Shown: positions 21,366-30,690 of the stretch, in pieces
Numbering within the stretch: position 1 is the stretch's first letter
How the letters are laid out: each line of letters begins with the position of its first letter
DNA from: Thermoplasma volcanium GSS1
Lineage (GTDB): Archaea > Thermoplasmatota > Thermoplasmata > Thermoplasmatales > Thermoplasmataceae
Reading direction: 5' to 3'
Assembly (NCBI RefSeq): GCF_000011185.1
Contig: NC_002689.2
Location: forward strand, 1,426,001 to 1,490,000
DNA length: 64,000 bases
The notes under the pieces: model-generated
Seen by the model: the letters and a program-made list of their open reading frames with translations, nothing else
Told to the model about the DNA's origin: nothing
Database searches by the model: none
Made by a program: the position numbers and the translations under genes

Positions 21366-22115
21366 TCAATCGTTTCTTATTCTAGCTTTCCCGTTACTAG
21401 CTGTAATAAGAGATCTGACAAAATTTATAGTCCTCTCAACTTCAATGCCATACTCGTACCTTATAACAGAGTAATAGTCCGATGCTACGCTTAAAGGTAT
21501 GCCGAGGCGCGAGGAAAGTGCCATCGAACATTCATCTTTATACGAATACGATGATAAAATGGCCTCATCGATGGCAGAATAATCGAAAGGCTCCCTGGAA
21601 ACGGTGACGGCGTACACAGGCTCCATTCCATACAGCTTTGAGAACATGTTTCCGACATCGGCTATAAGGGGGTATTTTTTGGAATAAACGCGGAGGGCCT
21701 CGTCCCCATTCAGAAGAGCATAATCTTCAATCGCCAAAAGATCCTCCGCTTCTGTTTTATCCGTCCTCACGAATGTATAGTCTATGCCGAGGCGTTCTAA
21801 TACGAGTGATAGATAGAATTCTGTAGTCCTGGTATTCTTTGTTATTGCTACCCTTATCTTTCTATCCATGCCTGGCTTCCTCGATATAAGAATAGTTGAT
21901 ATCGTCTTGCGGGTGCTATGTATAGTTGCTGTCTTTAGCAGAATAAGATCGTTTGAGTTCTCAAGGTATGATAGAAGGGATACCATCGAAGCATCTACCT
22001 TGCCATCAAGGACAAGCTTCAAATTTTCGAATGGATTATTTCTGAGTACATGTTCCTTATTGCTGAATCCAAGATAAAGCGGATCGCTATGTGAAAAATT
22101 TATTATGGATATCAT
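21366..22115 (-). CDS. mqnA: Chorismate dehydratase of the futalosine pathway
   Basis: MqnA dehydrates chorismate to 3-enolpyruvylbenzoate, the entry step of futalosine-route menaquinone synthesis. The 249-residue protein has the periplasmic-binding-like fold seen in MqnA/MqnD: LDGKVDASMVSLLSYL near residues 37-52, ALLNGDEALR near 139, and a late helical region. The start overlaps the stop of mqnE by four bases, so mqnE-mqnA is one operon. MqnD is a related family; the length, the pairing with mqnE and the overall pattern favour MqnA. Confidence 0.82.
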   Translation of the reverse strand: MISIINFSHSDPLYLGFSNKEHVLRNNPFENLKLVLDGKVDASMVSLLSYLENSNDLILLKTATIHSTRKTISTILISRKPGMDRKIRVAITKNTRTTEFYLSLVLERLGIDYTFVRTDKTEAEDLLAIEDYALLNGDEALRVYSKKYPLIADVGNMFSKLYGMEPVYAVTVSREPFDYSAIDEAILSSYSYKDECSMALSSRLGIPLSVASDYYSVIRYEYGIEVERTINFVRSLITASNGKARIRND

Positions 22116-23209
22116 GCGTATTCTACTATATTATAAAATGTATCTCGGACACCTGGTATCTTTCCAGCTTGCCTGATCATATTATTCAATTCTTCGGTTG
22201 TTGTCGACGTCTTTCTGTCAGTAGCACCAAAAACCTTTTCACTGTACGCTGTCCCAACAAGGTCATTTCCACCTCCGTTTATTGCTATCTGTGCAGTCAG
22301 CTTCCCTATGGCGACCCAGTATACGCTTATGTTCCTTATGGCCCTCCCCATTATTATTCTAGCCAGAGCTATAACCTTAAGGTCTTTGTCAACAGGTGCA
22401 GGGCCATGAACCCTGCCAGAGCGGAGAAGTGCAGTATTTTCAGGACTGAATTTTAATGGTATGAATGAGAGAAAACCTGGAACCTCGATCTGGTTGTCCC
22501 TCAACCTGATCATGTGATCAATTATATGCTCCCACCCCTCAATGTGACCATAGGTCATGGTCGAGTTGCCTTTTAGGCCGAGGGAGTGTATTATTTTGGC
22601 ATCTTCTAACCATTTCTCTCCCGATACCTTCTCTGGTGTGGTTATGTATTTCCGTATTTCCTGATCAAATATTTCGGCGCCTCCTCCAGTGTGTGCATTC
22701 ATTCCAGCGTCCATAAACCTCAAGACGGTCTCCTTTATGCTGTTGCCAGTCGTCCTTGCAATGAAGTCTATCTCTGGTATTGTAAAAGCTTTAATGGCAA
22801 CGTTTGGCATAATTCCCCTTATTGTCCTAAAAATATCTTCGTAGTACTCTATGCTAAGGTCAGGATCAAAACCTCCGACTATGTGTATCTCCGTAGCTCC
22901 TTTTTGCTTCGCTATAAGAGCTTCTTTTCTTACCTGTTCTTTGGTTAGTTCGTAGCCTTTGCCGAATCTTTTGTTTTTGTACGGGACATAAAATGCGCAT
23001 ATGGGACAGCTTGCTGTGCAGTAATTTGTGTAGTTTATATTGTAAGAAATAGCATACGAAACGGTTTCACCTGCATCATAATGCGTTAACCTGTCGGCAA
23101 GTTTCATAAGATCGTATAGATCCATATTAAGGAGATCTATTGAATCGGAGTATTCCAGTGGTGATTCTATGGCTCTTTCATACCAATAATCCACATCATA
23201 GCTTAGCAT
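22112..23209 (-). CDS. mqnE: Radical SAM aminofutalosine synthase
   Basis: MqnE joins 3-enolpyruvylbenzoate to SAM-derived adenosine to give 6-amino-6-deoxyfutalosine. The 365-residue protein has the family opening NINYTNYC and the radical SAM cluster motif CTASCPICAF (about residues 62-71, CX3CX2C). It continues with IHIVGGFDPDLSIEYYED, GGGAEIFD and the C-terminal SPENTALL region. It differs from MqnC in the ISVYWVAIGKLTAQIA segment. First gene of the mqnE-mqnA operon, divergent from the B12-radical SAM gene. Confidence 0.88.
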   Translation of the reverse strand: MLSYDVDYWYERAIESPLEYSDSIDLLNMDLYDLMKLADRLTHYDAGETVSYAISYNINYTNYCTASCPICAFYVPYKNKRFGKGYELTKEQVRKEALIAKQKGATEIHIVGGFDPDLSIEYYEDIFRTIRGIMPNVAIKAFTIPEIDFIARTTGNSIKETVLRFMDAGMNAHTGGGAEIFDQEIRKYITTPEKVSGEKWLEDAKIIHSLGLKGNSTMTYGHIEGWEHIIDHMIRLRDNQIEVPGFLSFIPLKFSPENTALLRSGRVHGPAPVDKDLKVIALARIIMGRAIRNISVYWVAIGKLTAQIAINGGGNDLVGTAYSEKVFGATDRKTSTTTEELNNMIRQAGKIPGVRDTFYNIVEYA

Positions 23210-23419
23210 TTTACAATCATTATTATTAAGTATATAAAGTTGGAGCAGGTAACGGTTGAAATTACTAGGTTACCAGTAAACTGAACTTTCTCATGCACTA
23301 TTTAATAAAGTATCATTATGATTGAAAAATAAGAATGCAGATACTACGGCATCTCTGCGTATTTAAAAAATGTTCAGCCAAGGAAAATAATAGTTAAAAT
23401 ATCAAGGAAGAATCATGAA

Positions 23420-25111
23420 GTGTTATATATGGATGCAGATGTTGTTTTTGTTCATCCGCCTTCAATTTATGATTTTAGGAAGAGGGATATCGACCCAGGG
23501 CCAATAAGCGACGTTGTTCCCTCTACACCTGTCTTTGAGATGTATCCCGTCGGATTCATAAGCATGCTGAATTTTCTAGTACAGAACGGCTTCAATGCAA
23601 GGATAGCAAATGTAGCTGTAAGGATGGTGGAATCAAAGAAATTCAACGTAGAAAAATACCTGTCGGAAATAGAAGCACCTATATTTGGTATAGACCTGCA
23701 CTGGCTTCCCCATGCACATGGGGCACTAAACCTTGCCAGGATTATAAAGAATATACACCCTGAATCTTACGTAGTGTTTGGTGGTTACTCTTCTACTTAC
23801 TTCAGGTATGAACTTATGAAGAACTACGATTTCATAGATTTCGTACTGGCAGGCGATTTCCAGGAATATGGCATATACAAGCTTGCAGAAGCTTTAGAAG
23901 AAGGTGCTTCGTATTCCGAAGTCCCAGGCCTTGTGTACAGGGAGAACGGTAGGATTAAGGAAAACCAGAGGTACGATTTTCGTAAGGGCCTAGACAACGT
24001 GTTCTTGAACTACGAGGTGCTGCTTAAAAATGCCATTAAGTACCATGACGTGAAAGGGCATCTTCCATACGCAGACTGGCTCAGAAACCCAGAGGGTTTT
24101 ACGATGATAGAAAGGGGTTGCCAGTTAAACTGCGGTTTCTGCGGAGGATCGAACTTTGCTTACAAGTCTAATTTTGCAATGAACTATCAGTTCAGAGACC
24201 CGTGCAGGATCGCCGAAGAGATCGAGATGTCCCAAGATATCCTCGGTTCACCTGTTTTCATAGCTGGTGATATTGCGCTGGCGGGGCCCCATTACTATGA
24301 GAGGCTTTTCAAATGCTTAAATGAAAGGCGTATAGACATACCTCTGTTAACAGAATATTTCAAACCGTTCAACGAAGATTACGTAAAGTCTCTAAGCAAG
24401 ACGGTTGAGGACTTTTCCATGGAGATATCGCCGGAGACATACGATGAAAATGTGAGAAGCTGGAACAAGAGCGGCTACTCGAATAAGGATATGGAGAGAA
24501 GCTTTTCGCTTGCTGAAAAATACGGATCCAAGAAATTCGACGTCTATTTTTCAATAGGCCTATCCCATCAAAACAAAAAGAACGTTATGGACACCGTGGA
24601 GTATGCAGGAAATATAATGAAAGGTTACATGCGTAGCAGCATGCGCATGAGCACCTTCATATCACCTATAGCACCCTTTGTAGATCCAGGATCGCTATGG
24701 TACGAAAAGCCTGATCTATATGGCTTTAAGATATACGGTAGAAGCGTATCTGATGTATACAGAATCCTTGACCTCGGAAGAACTTGGTACGATTTCCTGG
24801 ATTATGAGACGAACTGGATGACAAAGGATGACATAGTCAATTCGACGTACGATGCAGAGATTAGAATGACGCAGTTACGATATGAAGTTGGCGAAATTAC
24901 CGAGGAAGCAAGGGACACAATAATCAGGAATGTAATGAACTATAGAGAGGGAAACAACTACTGCAGGAACGATAGGATGGATAAGCACCTAGCGTACATG
25001 AGCAAAGACATAGAGTGGTCCCACAGGCACAAGCCTACGTTAACGTCTTTGCTTATCCTACTCTATAGATCCTATGATTCTGTCATAGGCGGGATGAGTA
25101 TAAGGAATTAG
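23420..25111 (+). CDS. B12-binding domain radical SAM protein (Ta0216-like family)
   Basis: A 563-residue protein with an N-terminal cobalamin-binding Rossmann-like domain (about residues 5-160; YVVFGGYSSTY is the usual late glycine motif) and a radical SAM domain. Its cluster motif is CQLNCGFCGG near residues 233-242 (CX3CX2C). This matches a family I remember as first defined in Thermoplasma acidophilum. Members of class B radical SAM enzymes are often methylases. It lies between the divergent mqnEA operon and mqnC, strongly suggesting a job on menaquinone; the extra ring methylation of thermoplasmaquinone is the obvious candidate. Start GTG 23420 or ATG 23429. Confidence 0.82.
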   Translation: MLYMDADVVFVHPPSIYDFRKRDIDPGPISDVVPSTPVFEMYPVGFISMLNFLVQNGFNARIANVAVRMVESKKFNVEKYLSEIEAPIFGIDLHWLPHAHGALNLARIIKNIHPESYVVFGGYSSTYFRYELMKNYDFIDFVLAGDFQEYGIYKLAEALEEGASYSEVPGLVYRENGRIKENQRYDFRKGLDNVFLNYEVLLKNAIKYHDVKGHLPYADWLRNPEGFTMIERGCQLNCGFCGGSNFAYKSNFAMNYQFRDPCRIAEEIEMSQDILGSPVFIAGDIALAGPHYYERLFKCLNERRIDIPLLTEYFKPFNEDYVKSLSKTVEDFSMEISPETYDENVRSWNKSGYSNKDMERSFSLAEKYGSKKFDVYFSIGLSHQNKKNVMDTVEYAGNIMKGYMRSSMRMSTFISPIAPFVDPGSLWYEKPDLYGFKIYGRSVSDVYRILDLGRTWYDFLDYETNWMTKDDIVNSTYDAEIRMTQLRYEVGEITEEARDTIIRNVMNYREGNNYCRNDRMDKHLAYMSKDIEWSHRHKPTLTSLLILLYRSYDSVIGGMSIRN

Positions 25112-25145
25112 CAATGGTTAATAAGGAAATGAAGATGGTGGGTAC

Positions 25146-26246
25146 GTGATAAAAACCGGGGAACTTAAGTATATTGAAGAAAAAATAGAGAGAAGAGAGG
25201 ATCTTGACGAGGATGACATCGTTTACATGTACGATGAGGCTGATGTAAATGATCTCGGGAAGCTGGCAAGGAGCATTACCGATAAGATCAGTGGGAAGAG
25301 GGTTTCCTTCGTCTCAAATATCATACTAAATTACACAAACATATGCAATGTCCGCTGCAAGTTCTGTGCGTTTTACAGGAAGAGCGGCGAATATGATGCT
25401 TATACGATGACGCCGGACGGTGTAATTGACGAGATAAGGAAGTATTATCCCTACGGAATAAGGCAGATACTCATACAGGGTGGCGTGAACCCAAACCTCG
25501 ACTTAGATTATTATCTAACGGTTTTCAGGAAAATAAGGGAAAATTTTACTGAAGCTGGCATCAACGGCCTTTCTGCTGCAGAAATAAACTTCATATCAAA
25601 GAAAGCGCATTTGACCTATGAGGAAACGATATTAAAGCTCAAGGAAGCCGGCCTCGAAACTATACCTGGGGCGGGAGCCGAAATACTAGACGAAGATGTT
25701 AGAGTTAAGCTTGGGAGGCCTCGTGGCAGCGGTAGGCAATGGCTGGAGATTATGGAGACTGCACACAGGCTAGGCGTGAAAACGACCGCAACCATGGTAT
25801 ATGGACATATAGAAAGCAGCATGGACAAGGCAAGGCACCTTATATCGATAAGAAACCTGCAAAAGAAATACCACGGCTTTTTATCCTTTACACCGTGGAA
25901 TATGGAACCTGATAATACCGAGCTGCAGAAAGAGGGTATACTAAAATACAGGGCAGGTGCAGAGGATGTGATAAGGAACATAGCTATATCAAGGATAGTC
26001 TTCAATTACGATCTTCCAATAATCCAAAGCTCATGGCTAACGAACGGTGTAGAAATGGGCCAGCTTGCCATACTTTATGGAGCAAACGACTGGGGAGGCA
26101 CCATATACGATGAGAAAGTTATACCAGCTACTGGAAAGCGAGTCGGGAACCTAAGGAAGGAGATCATAATTAGGAGCATAAAGGACCTCGGCATGGTACC
26201 AGTAGAGAGGGACAACCTTTACAGAGAAATTGCTGTATATGAATAA
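25146..26246 (+). CDS. mqnC: Cyclic dehypoxanthinylfutalosine synthase
   Basis: MqnC is the radical SAM enzyme that closes the second ring from dehypoxanthinylfutalosine. The 366-residue sequence has NYTNICNVRCKFCAFYR with the CX3CX2C cluster near residues 64-71, ILIQGGVNPNLDLDYY, GAGAEILDEDVR, TTATMVYGHIES and the MqnC-type IIQSSWLTNGVEMGQLAI and YGANDWGGTIYDE segments. Start is GTG 25146, 34 bases after the B12-radical SAM stop, so both are likely one transcript. The downstream truD start overlaps its end. Confidence 0.9.
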   Translation: MIKTGELKYIEEKIERREDLDEDDIVYMYDEADVNDLGKLARSITDKISGKRVSFVSNIILNYTNICNVRCKFCAFYRKSGEYDAYTMTPDGVIDEIRKYYPYGIRQILIQGGVNPNLDLDYYLTVFRKIRENFTEAGINGLSAAEINFISKKAHLTYEETILKLKEAGLETIPGAGAEILDEDVRVKLGRPRGSGRQWLEIMETAHRLGVKTTATMVYGHIESSMDKARHLISIRNLQKKYHGFLSFTPWNMEPDNTELQKEGILKYRAGAEDVIRNIAISRIVFNYDLPIIQSSWLTNGVEMGQLAILYGANDWGGTIYDEKVIPATGKRVGNLRKEIIIRSIKDLGMVPVERDNLYREIAVYE

Positions 26247-27468
26247 ACCTGAAAATTTTGAAGAAGCTATAGAGATAAAGAGGGATCCTGAGGATTTCTC
26301 GGTCGAAGAGATCGCTGACATAGAGCCAGATCCTAATGGCAAGTACACTATAATAAAGGCCAGAGTAAGGGACTGGGATACCAACAGAATAGCGGCGGAG
26401 ATAGCTAGACGGCTCCACATGAGCAGGAAAAGGGTCACCTTCGCCGGGACAAAAGATAAGAGGGCCGTTAAATTGCAATACTTCTGCATAAATAGTGCGG
26501 ATGTAGATGTTGCTTCTCTGTCCGGCATAAAGGATTTTGAAGTAATCGAAAGTTTCAAGTCAAGCCATTACCTCACCCTCGGAGACCTCATTGCAAACCA
26601 TTTTAAAATTAGATTTTATGGCATCGATCCGGAAATGTTTAGGGAAAGATACGTTCACATTATTTCGAAAGGTGGCTTTCCCAACTTCTTTGGAGATCAG
26701 CGTTTCGGATCTAGGAGGAGAAATACCCATGAGATCGGAAAGCTAATCATAAAGGGAGAATACGAAGAAGCTGTCAAAAAATACATATATGATGAAAAAT
26801 ACGATAAAGAATCTTATAGGAAGCATTTCATTGATACACTGGATTATAAAACTGCACTCGAAAGGTTTCCCCATTCGCTGTCCTTTGAGAGATCATTAAT
26901 CGGATACTACGCCAGGAACGGCACGTTTAAAGGGGCCTTCGACTCTCTGCCAAAAAACCTTACAATAATGTTTGTACACGCCTACCAATCGTATCTATTT
27001 AATAGGATACTAGACGAAAGATTGAAGATCTACGGCTTAAACGCAGTGCTTCCTGGGGATATAGCATTTCCTGTTGATGCCTATTTTAATCCTGACAAAA
27101 GCAAACCCATAGAAGTAAACAGCTACAACAGGGAGAAGATCTCTAAATTAGTTTCGAGCGACAAGATAAGGATATCGCTTCCCATATTCGGATATAAGAC
27201 CTGGATCGACAATAGCGATTTCGGTGACGTCGAATATGGAATATTGAAGGAGGAAGGAATATCCCAAGATGACTTCAAGAACAAGGACTTCGCATATCTG
27301 TCCTCAAGCGGAGATAGGAGGATAATATCAGCAAAGCCAATAAACTTTTCACTGGAAAATAACGTAGTTGAATTCACGTTAGGCAAAGGGATTTACGCTA
27401 CAGTCTTTCTTTCATCAATTGGCAGGTTAAAAGAAAATGTATACTCAGACAGCGAAGCAGAACTTTAA
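26239..27468 (+). CDS. truD: tRNA pseudouridine synthase D
   Basis: TruD makes pseudouridine at tRNA position 13 (and related sites in archaea). The family motif FAGTKDKRA, with the catalytic Asp, is near residues 67-75; NFFGDQRFGSRRRNTHEIGK near 145-164 and the C-terminal LGKGIYATVFL follow. I choose ATG 26239, which overlaps the mqnC stop (ATGAATAA), over an upstream TTG. About 409 residues, a normal archaeal length that includes the inserted TRUD domain. The link to mqnC is probably only positional. Confidence 0.95.
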   Translation: MNKPENFEEAIEIKRDPEDFSVEEIADIEPDPNGKYTIIKARVRDWDTNRIAAEIARRLHMSRKRVTFAGTKDKRAVKLQYFCINSADVDVASLSGIKDFEVIESFKSSHYLTLGDLIANHFKIRFYGIDPEMFRERYVHIISKGGFPNFFGDQRFGSRRRNTHEIGKLIIKGEYEEAVKKYIYDEKYDKESYRKHFIDTLDYKTALERFPHSLSFERSLIGYYARNGTFKGAFDSLPKNLTIMFVHAYQSYLFNRILDERLKIYGLNAVLPGDIAFPVDAYFNPDKSKPIEVNSYNREKISKLVSSDKIRISLPIFGYKTWIDNSDFGDVEYGILKEEGISQDDFKNKDFAYLSSSGDRRIISAKPINFSLENNVVEFTLGKGIYATVFLSSIGRLKENVYSDSEAEL

Positions 27469-27485
27469 GAGATAAAAACGGTGAT

Positions 27486-28865
27486 CTAAATAGGCTTAGA
27501 AACAACATCAAACCTTTTTTCATTCCGGAGGAAGCTTATGAAACCCAGCAATCCGCCTACTATTTCGAGAGGCGATATAACAAATATGTACAGGAAAACC
27601 AAAACTAACTGATCCATAAACCTGTGCTTATAGTCCCCGCAGATCTCCTTGTTTATCTTCAAGCCTGATAAATAAAACCATATCCAGAAAGAAAGGGTAA
27701 AAGCCCATAGACCTAGAACCTCATCATTTATGATGGGCATTTTCATGACACCTAATATGTGAAGGAGTAGCAATATGGGCACAACGTTCTGAATAACCAT
27801 GCCAACCCAAAATATGATGCTGTATATCATGAATGCCCTATACCTCAATGGAACGTTTCCAAAGAAGCTTAAGTTTGATACGTTTAAGAACCACCTTTTT
27901 CTCTGCCTGAGCATGTCCCGGATTGTTGACGGCGAAGACCCATAGGTAACTGCCGGCATAAATGAAGATCTTCCTGGATACATGTATGCAAATCTGAGCG
28001 CAAAGTAACTGTCATCGGCGATTGCCCTGTTGCCGTTATCCCATCCGACTGATTCCTCAATGTCAGAACGCACTAGCATGTTTTCACCATGAAGCCCGAT
28101 GAGCGGCATCTTAACAACGTTTGTGAAAAAGTAGAACCTAGTTAGATCGTCTGTTGGCCTCATTGAATCTGCAAACCTTGTAATAATGCTCTTCGTCAGA
28201 TAGTGGGGAAACGAGAGTATCCCCTGTGCAAGATAGTACTCACTTCCGTGCAAGAATATGTGTTCGGCTATGGCGGCCACAGTATCGGGGCCGATTGAGG
28301 TATCATCATCCAAATGGTATATCCACGTCCTATTATTTACCAGGCCCCTCTCCCTCAAATACTCGATTGCGTACTGATTCGCCCTTGACTTTGCAAGTGA
28401 ATCGTTCTTGGTCTTGTATGATGCTGGCACCTCGATTATATTTATCCTCGGATTTTTTCCGTACTTATTTTTTAGGTAGTATTTGCCTTCAGAACTTTCC
28501 TCGATAACTATGTTAAGCAACCAGTTTTCAAGGTTTTTAGGCGCATTCATGATGACAGAGGATATTACACGTTCTAGCGCATTGAGCAAGTCCCTTCTTG
28601 CTATGCTCGGCACCTGGAATATAACAGTATCGTTAATCTTGCCAGAGAACATTGAGAGTCTAACATCCCTGCTTTTGTATGCGCCAGCCAGTGCGATGAT
28701 TATTACAGGCAGGCCCATAAACCAAAGAGCTTCTATAGCGTATGTGATCGGGCTGGAACCCCCCGATACTACAGTAAACCCGACAGGGATCAAAAATACA
28801 AGGATTATAGGTATCTGCCAAAACGTGAGGCCAAGATTTAGCACAGGAGTACGTACTGTTTGCAT
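27486..28865 (-). CDS. Membrane GT2 glycosyltransferase, Egghead-like
   Basis: A 459-residue processive-type family 2 glycosyltransferase. Two N-terminal helices are followed by a catalytic domain with IYHLDDDTSIGP (about residues 183-194), ENMLVRSDIEE, IADDSYFALRF and the QxxRW-type RQRKRWF motif near 315. Three or four C-terminal helices follow. The arrangement resembles the Egghead beta-mannosyltransferase family. It probably adds sugars to lipids or surface glycans from a nucleotide sugar at the inner membrane face. Donor and acceptor are unknown. Confidence 0.85.
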   Translation of the reverse strand: MQTVRTPVLNLGLTFWQIPIILVFLIPVGFTVVSGGSSPITYAIEALWFMGLPVIIIALAGAYKSRDVRLSMFSGKINDTVIFQVPSIARRDLLNALERVISSVIMNAPKNLENWLLNIVIEESSEGKYYLKNKYGKNPRINIIEVPASYKTKNDSLAKSRANQYAIEYLRERGLVNNRTWIYHLDDDTSIGPDTVAAIAEHIFLHGSEYYLAQGILSFPHYLTKSIITRFADSMRPTDDLTRFYFFTNVVKMPLIGLHGENMLVRSDIEESVGWDNGNRAIADDSYFALRFAYMYPGRSSFMPAVTYGSSPSTIRDMLRQRKRWFLNVSNLSFFGNVPLRYRAFMIYSIIFWVGMVIQNVVPILLLLHILGVMKMPIINDEVLGLWAFTLSFWIWFYLSGLKINKEICGDYKHRFMDQLVLVFLYIFVISPLEIVGGLLGFISFLRNEKRFDVVSKPI

Positions 28866-28961
28866 TTAATGACGATCTGGTTTTCATTATATAAATTTTG
28901 GTTTAATATGGATGCTTTCCGAAAAATGAGGAGTATCGAGAATACCATCTTGGCGTATTTC

Positions 28962-29843
28962 TTATTTTTTGAGCTCCTCGACTATTTTCGGGACTATTGC
29001 GAATATGTCTCCGACTATTCCATAATCGCACTCCTGGAAAATCGGTGCGTTCTTATCTTTGTTAATTGCAATAACAGTCTTAGAGTTCCTCATACCGGCA
29101 ATGTGCTGTATTTGTCCAGATATGCCTAGTGCGATGTACAGTTTGGGAGAAACCTTCTTCCCAGATAGCCCTACCTGCCTGTCTTCACTTAACCAGCCGT
29201 AATCCATGCAGACCGGACGGGATCCGGCGAGCTCGCCTTTAACGGCATTTACCAAAGGCTCTATCTTTGATATATTCTCCTTGCTGCCTATGCCCCTGCC
29301 GACCGATACAATTATTTTTGCGTCTTCTAGCCGCACGCCTCCTGCATTCTTCGGAACTACTTTGTTGACTCGTACTTTGCTTGGTTTTATAGGCAGATCC
29401 TTTTCCTCAGGCTTGCTTTCAAATTCCTTGGCCTCTATTACTCCAGGGGCAACAGTAAATACCTTTGCATCGCTTTCTTCTTCTATAACTGTCTTTCCAC
29501 CGTAGAAGAACCTCTTTGTCTTTGCTTTCCCATTAGAAAATTCCAGCGAGAATATTTCAGTAGCTGCGTAATAACCAGTTTTGCCGGCTATATAACCAGC
29601 AACTTCTCTGCCAAATTCCGTTGATCCTGCTACAATGATATCGTAGTTTCCCATGATCTCTAGTATTCCATCAGCTACCGCATCATAAGGAGTGCCTTTC
29701 TTTACAGTATATAGGGTTGATGCACCTACTCCGCTAACTCTTCCTTCACCAACGTAAACTGCATCATATTCTGCCTTGCCGTTGACAAGCGTGCAGGCCT
29801 GCTTCAGGAAATTAATATCGTCTGATACTACGAGTGCCTTCAT
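28962..29843 (-). CDS. etfA: Electron transfer flavoprotein alpha subunit
   Basis: EtfA (FixB type) carries the redox-active FAD of the heterodimer that collects electrons from acyl-CoA and other dehydrogenases. The 293-residue protein has the C-terminal FAD-binding signature region around SVGRGIGSKENI, PVCMDYGWLSEDRQVGLSGKKVSP (split over about residues 200-235), YIALGISGQIQHIAGM and VIAINKDKNAPIF. The start overlaps the etfB stop by four bases, so etfBA is one operon. Confidence 0.93.
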   Translation of the reverse strand: MKALVVSDDINFLKQACTLVNGKAEYDAVYVGEGRVSGVGASTLYTVKKGTPYDAVADGILEIMGNYDIIVAGSTEFGREVAGYIAGKTGYYAATEIFSLEFSNGKAKTKRFFYGGKTVIEEESDAKVFTVAPGVIEAKEFESKPEEKDLPIKPSKVRVNKVVPKNAGGVRLEDAKIIVSVGRGIGSKENISKIEPLVNAVKGELAGSRPVCMDYGWLSEDRQVGLSGKKVSPKLYIALGISGQIQHIAGMRNSKTVIAINKDKNAPIFQECDYGIVGDIFAIVPKIVEELKK

Positions 29844-30577
29844 CTCATCTCCTCCTTTATCACCTTGACTATCTCGGGTATGCCCTCATCAACTTTTTCG
29901 AAGATCTTTTTCTTCCTTTCGCTCTTAGGCGCAAGGTTCGAGATAACGTTTACATTTGAGAACGAACCATCATACTTCTCCATCCTTATAGGCTTACGGC
30001 CTGCAGCCATTATCTGGAGGACAGGCGGAAGCCTGGGCTGGTTTATTTCTTGAGTCACCGATACTATAGCAGGCATATCCGCCTCTATCTCTGCGTTTTC
30101 GGCCTCGCCGACCTGTGTTATCCTCACGCTCCTGCCGTTTATCGTTATAGAGTTAGCGTTACCTAGGAGCGGAAAACCGGTCATTGCCGAAAGGAGGCCA
30201 GGCAGCATTCCTGTATATGAGTCAGCTGACTGATCTCCGAGTACGACAATGTCATACTGCAAATTCTTTAATATACTAGTTATAGCCTTAGCCGTTACTA
30301 TTGGGTTGCTTCCTTTGTATCCAGTTATTATTATACCTTCGTCTACCCCCATAGCATATGCCTCTTTCATGGCAGCTGTAGACGCCTCTGTCCCAAAAAT
30401 TATGCCCGTTACTTTGCCCCCATTCTTTTCCTTTAGCTGAACAGCTGCTTCTATGGCGTTTTTGCTTAGGTTCTCAACTCTATAAGGAATGCCTGAAAGA
30501 ATTGGTTTTCCTTCGCTGTCAGTTTTCATCTGGTCTATGTCTATTATCTGTTTTATGAGAACTATTACGTTAACCAT
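29840..30577 (-). CDS. etfB: Electron transfer flavoprotein beta subunit
   Basis: EtfB (FixA type), 245 residues from the ATG at 30577. The start MVNVIVLIKQIID matches the family N-terminus, so the 15 upstream residues of the longer frame are not used. A TATA-like TGTATATAC lies about 26 bases before this ATG, the spacing of a leaderless archaeal promoter. Later motifs are VLGDQSADSYTGMLPGLL and PAIVSVTQEINQPRLPP. Works with EtfA; see the HdrD-like membrane protein at 41.2-43.2 kb as a possible quinone-side partner. Confidence 0.93.
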   Translation of the reverse strand: MVNVIVLIKQIIDIDQMKTDSEGKPILSGIPYRVENLSKNAIEAAVQLKEKNGGKVTGIIFGTEASTAAMKEAYAMGVDEGIIITGYKGSNPIVTAKAITSILKNLQYDIVVLGDQSADSYTGMLPGLLSAMTGFPLLGNANSITINGRSVRITQVGEAENAEIEADMPAIVSVTQEINQPRLPPVLQIMAAGRKPIRMEKYDGSFSNVNVISNLAPKSERKKKIFEKVDEGIPEIVKVIKEEMR

Positions 30578-30690
30578 TATTCCAGTATTCGTTGAAAGTG
30601 TATATACATTTCTTAGCCGCATACTCTAATTTTTCTATTATTTAGTGGGCAAAAGTGAAAATATAGCATTATAAACTTATATAAATGAAG

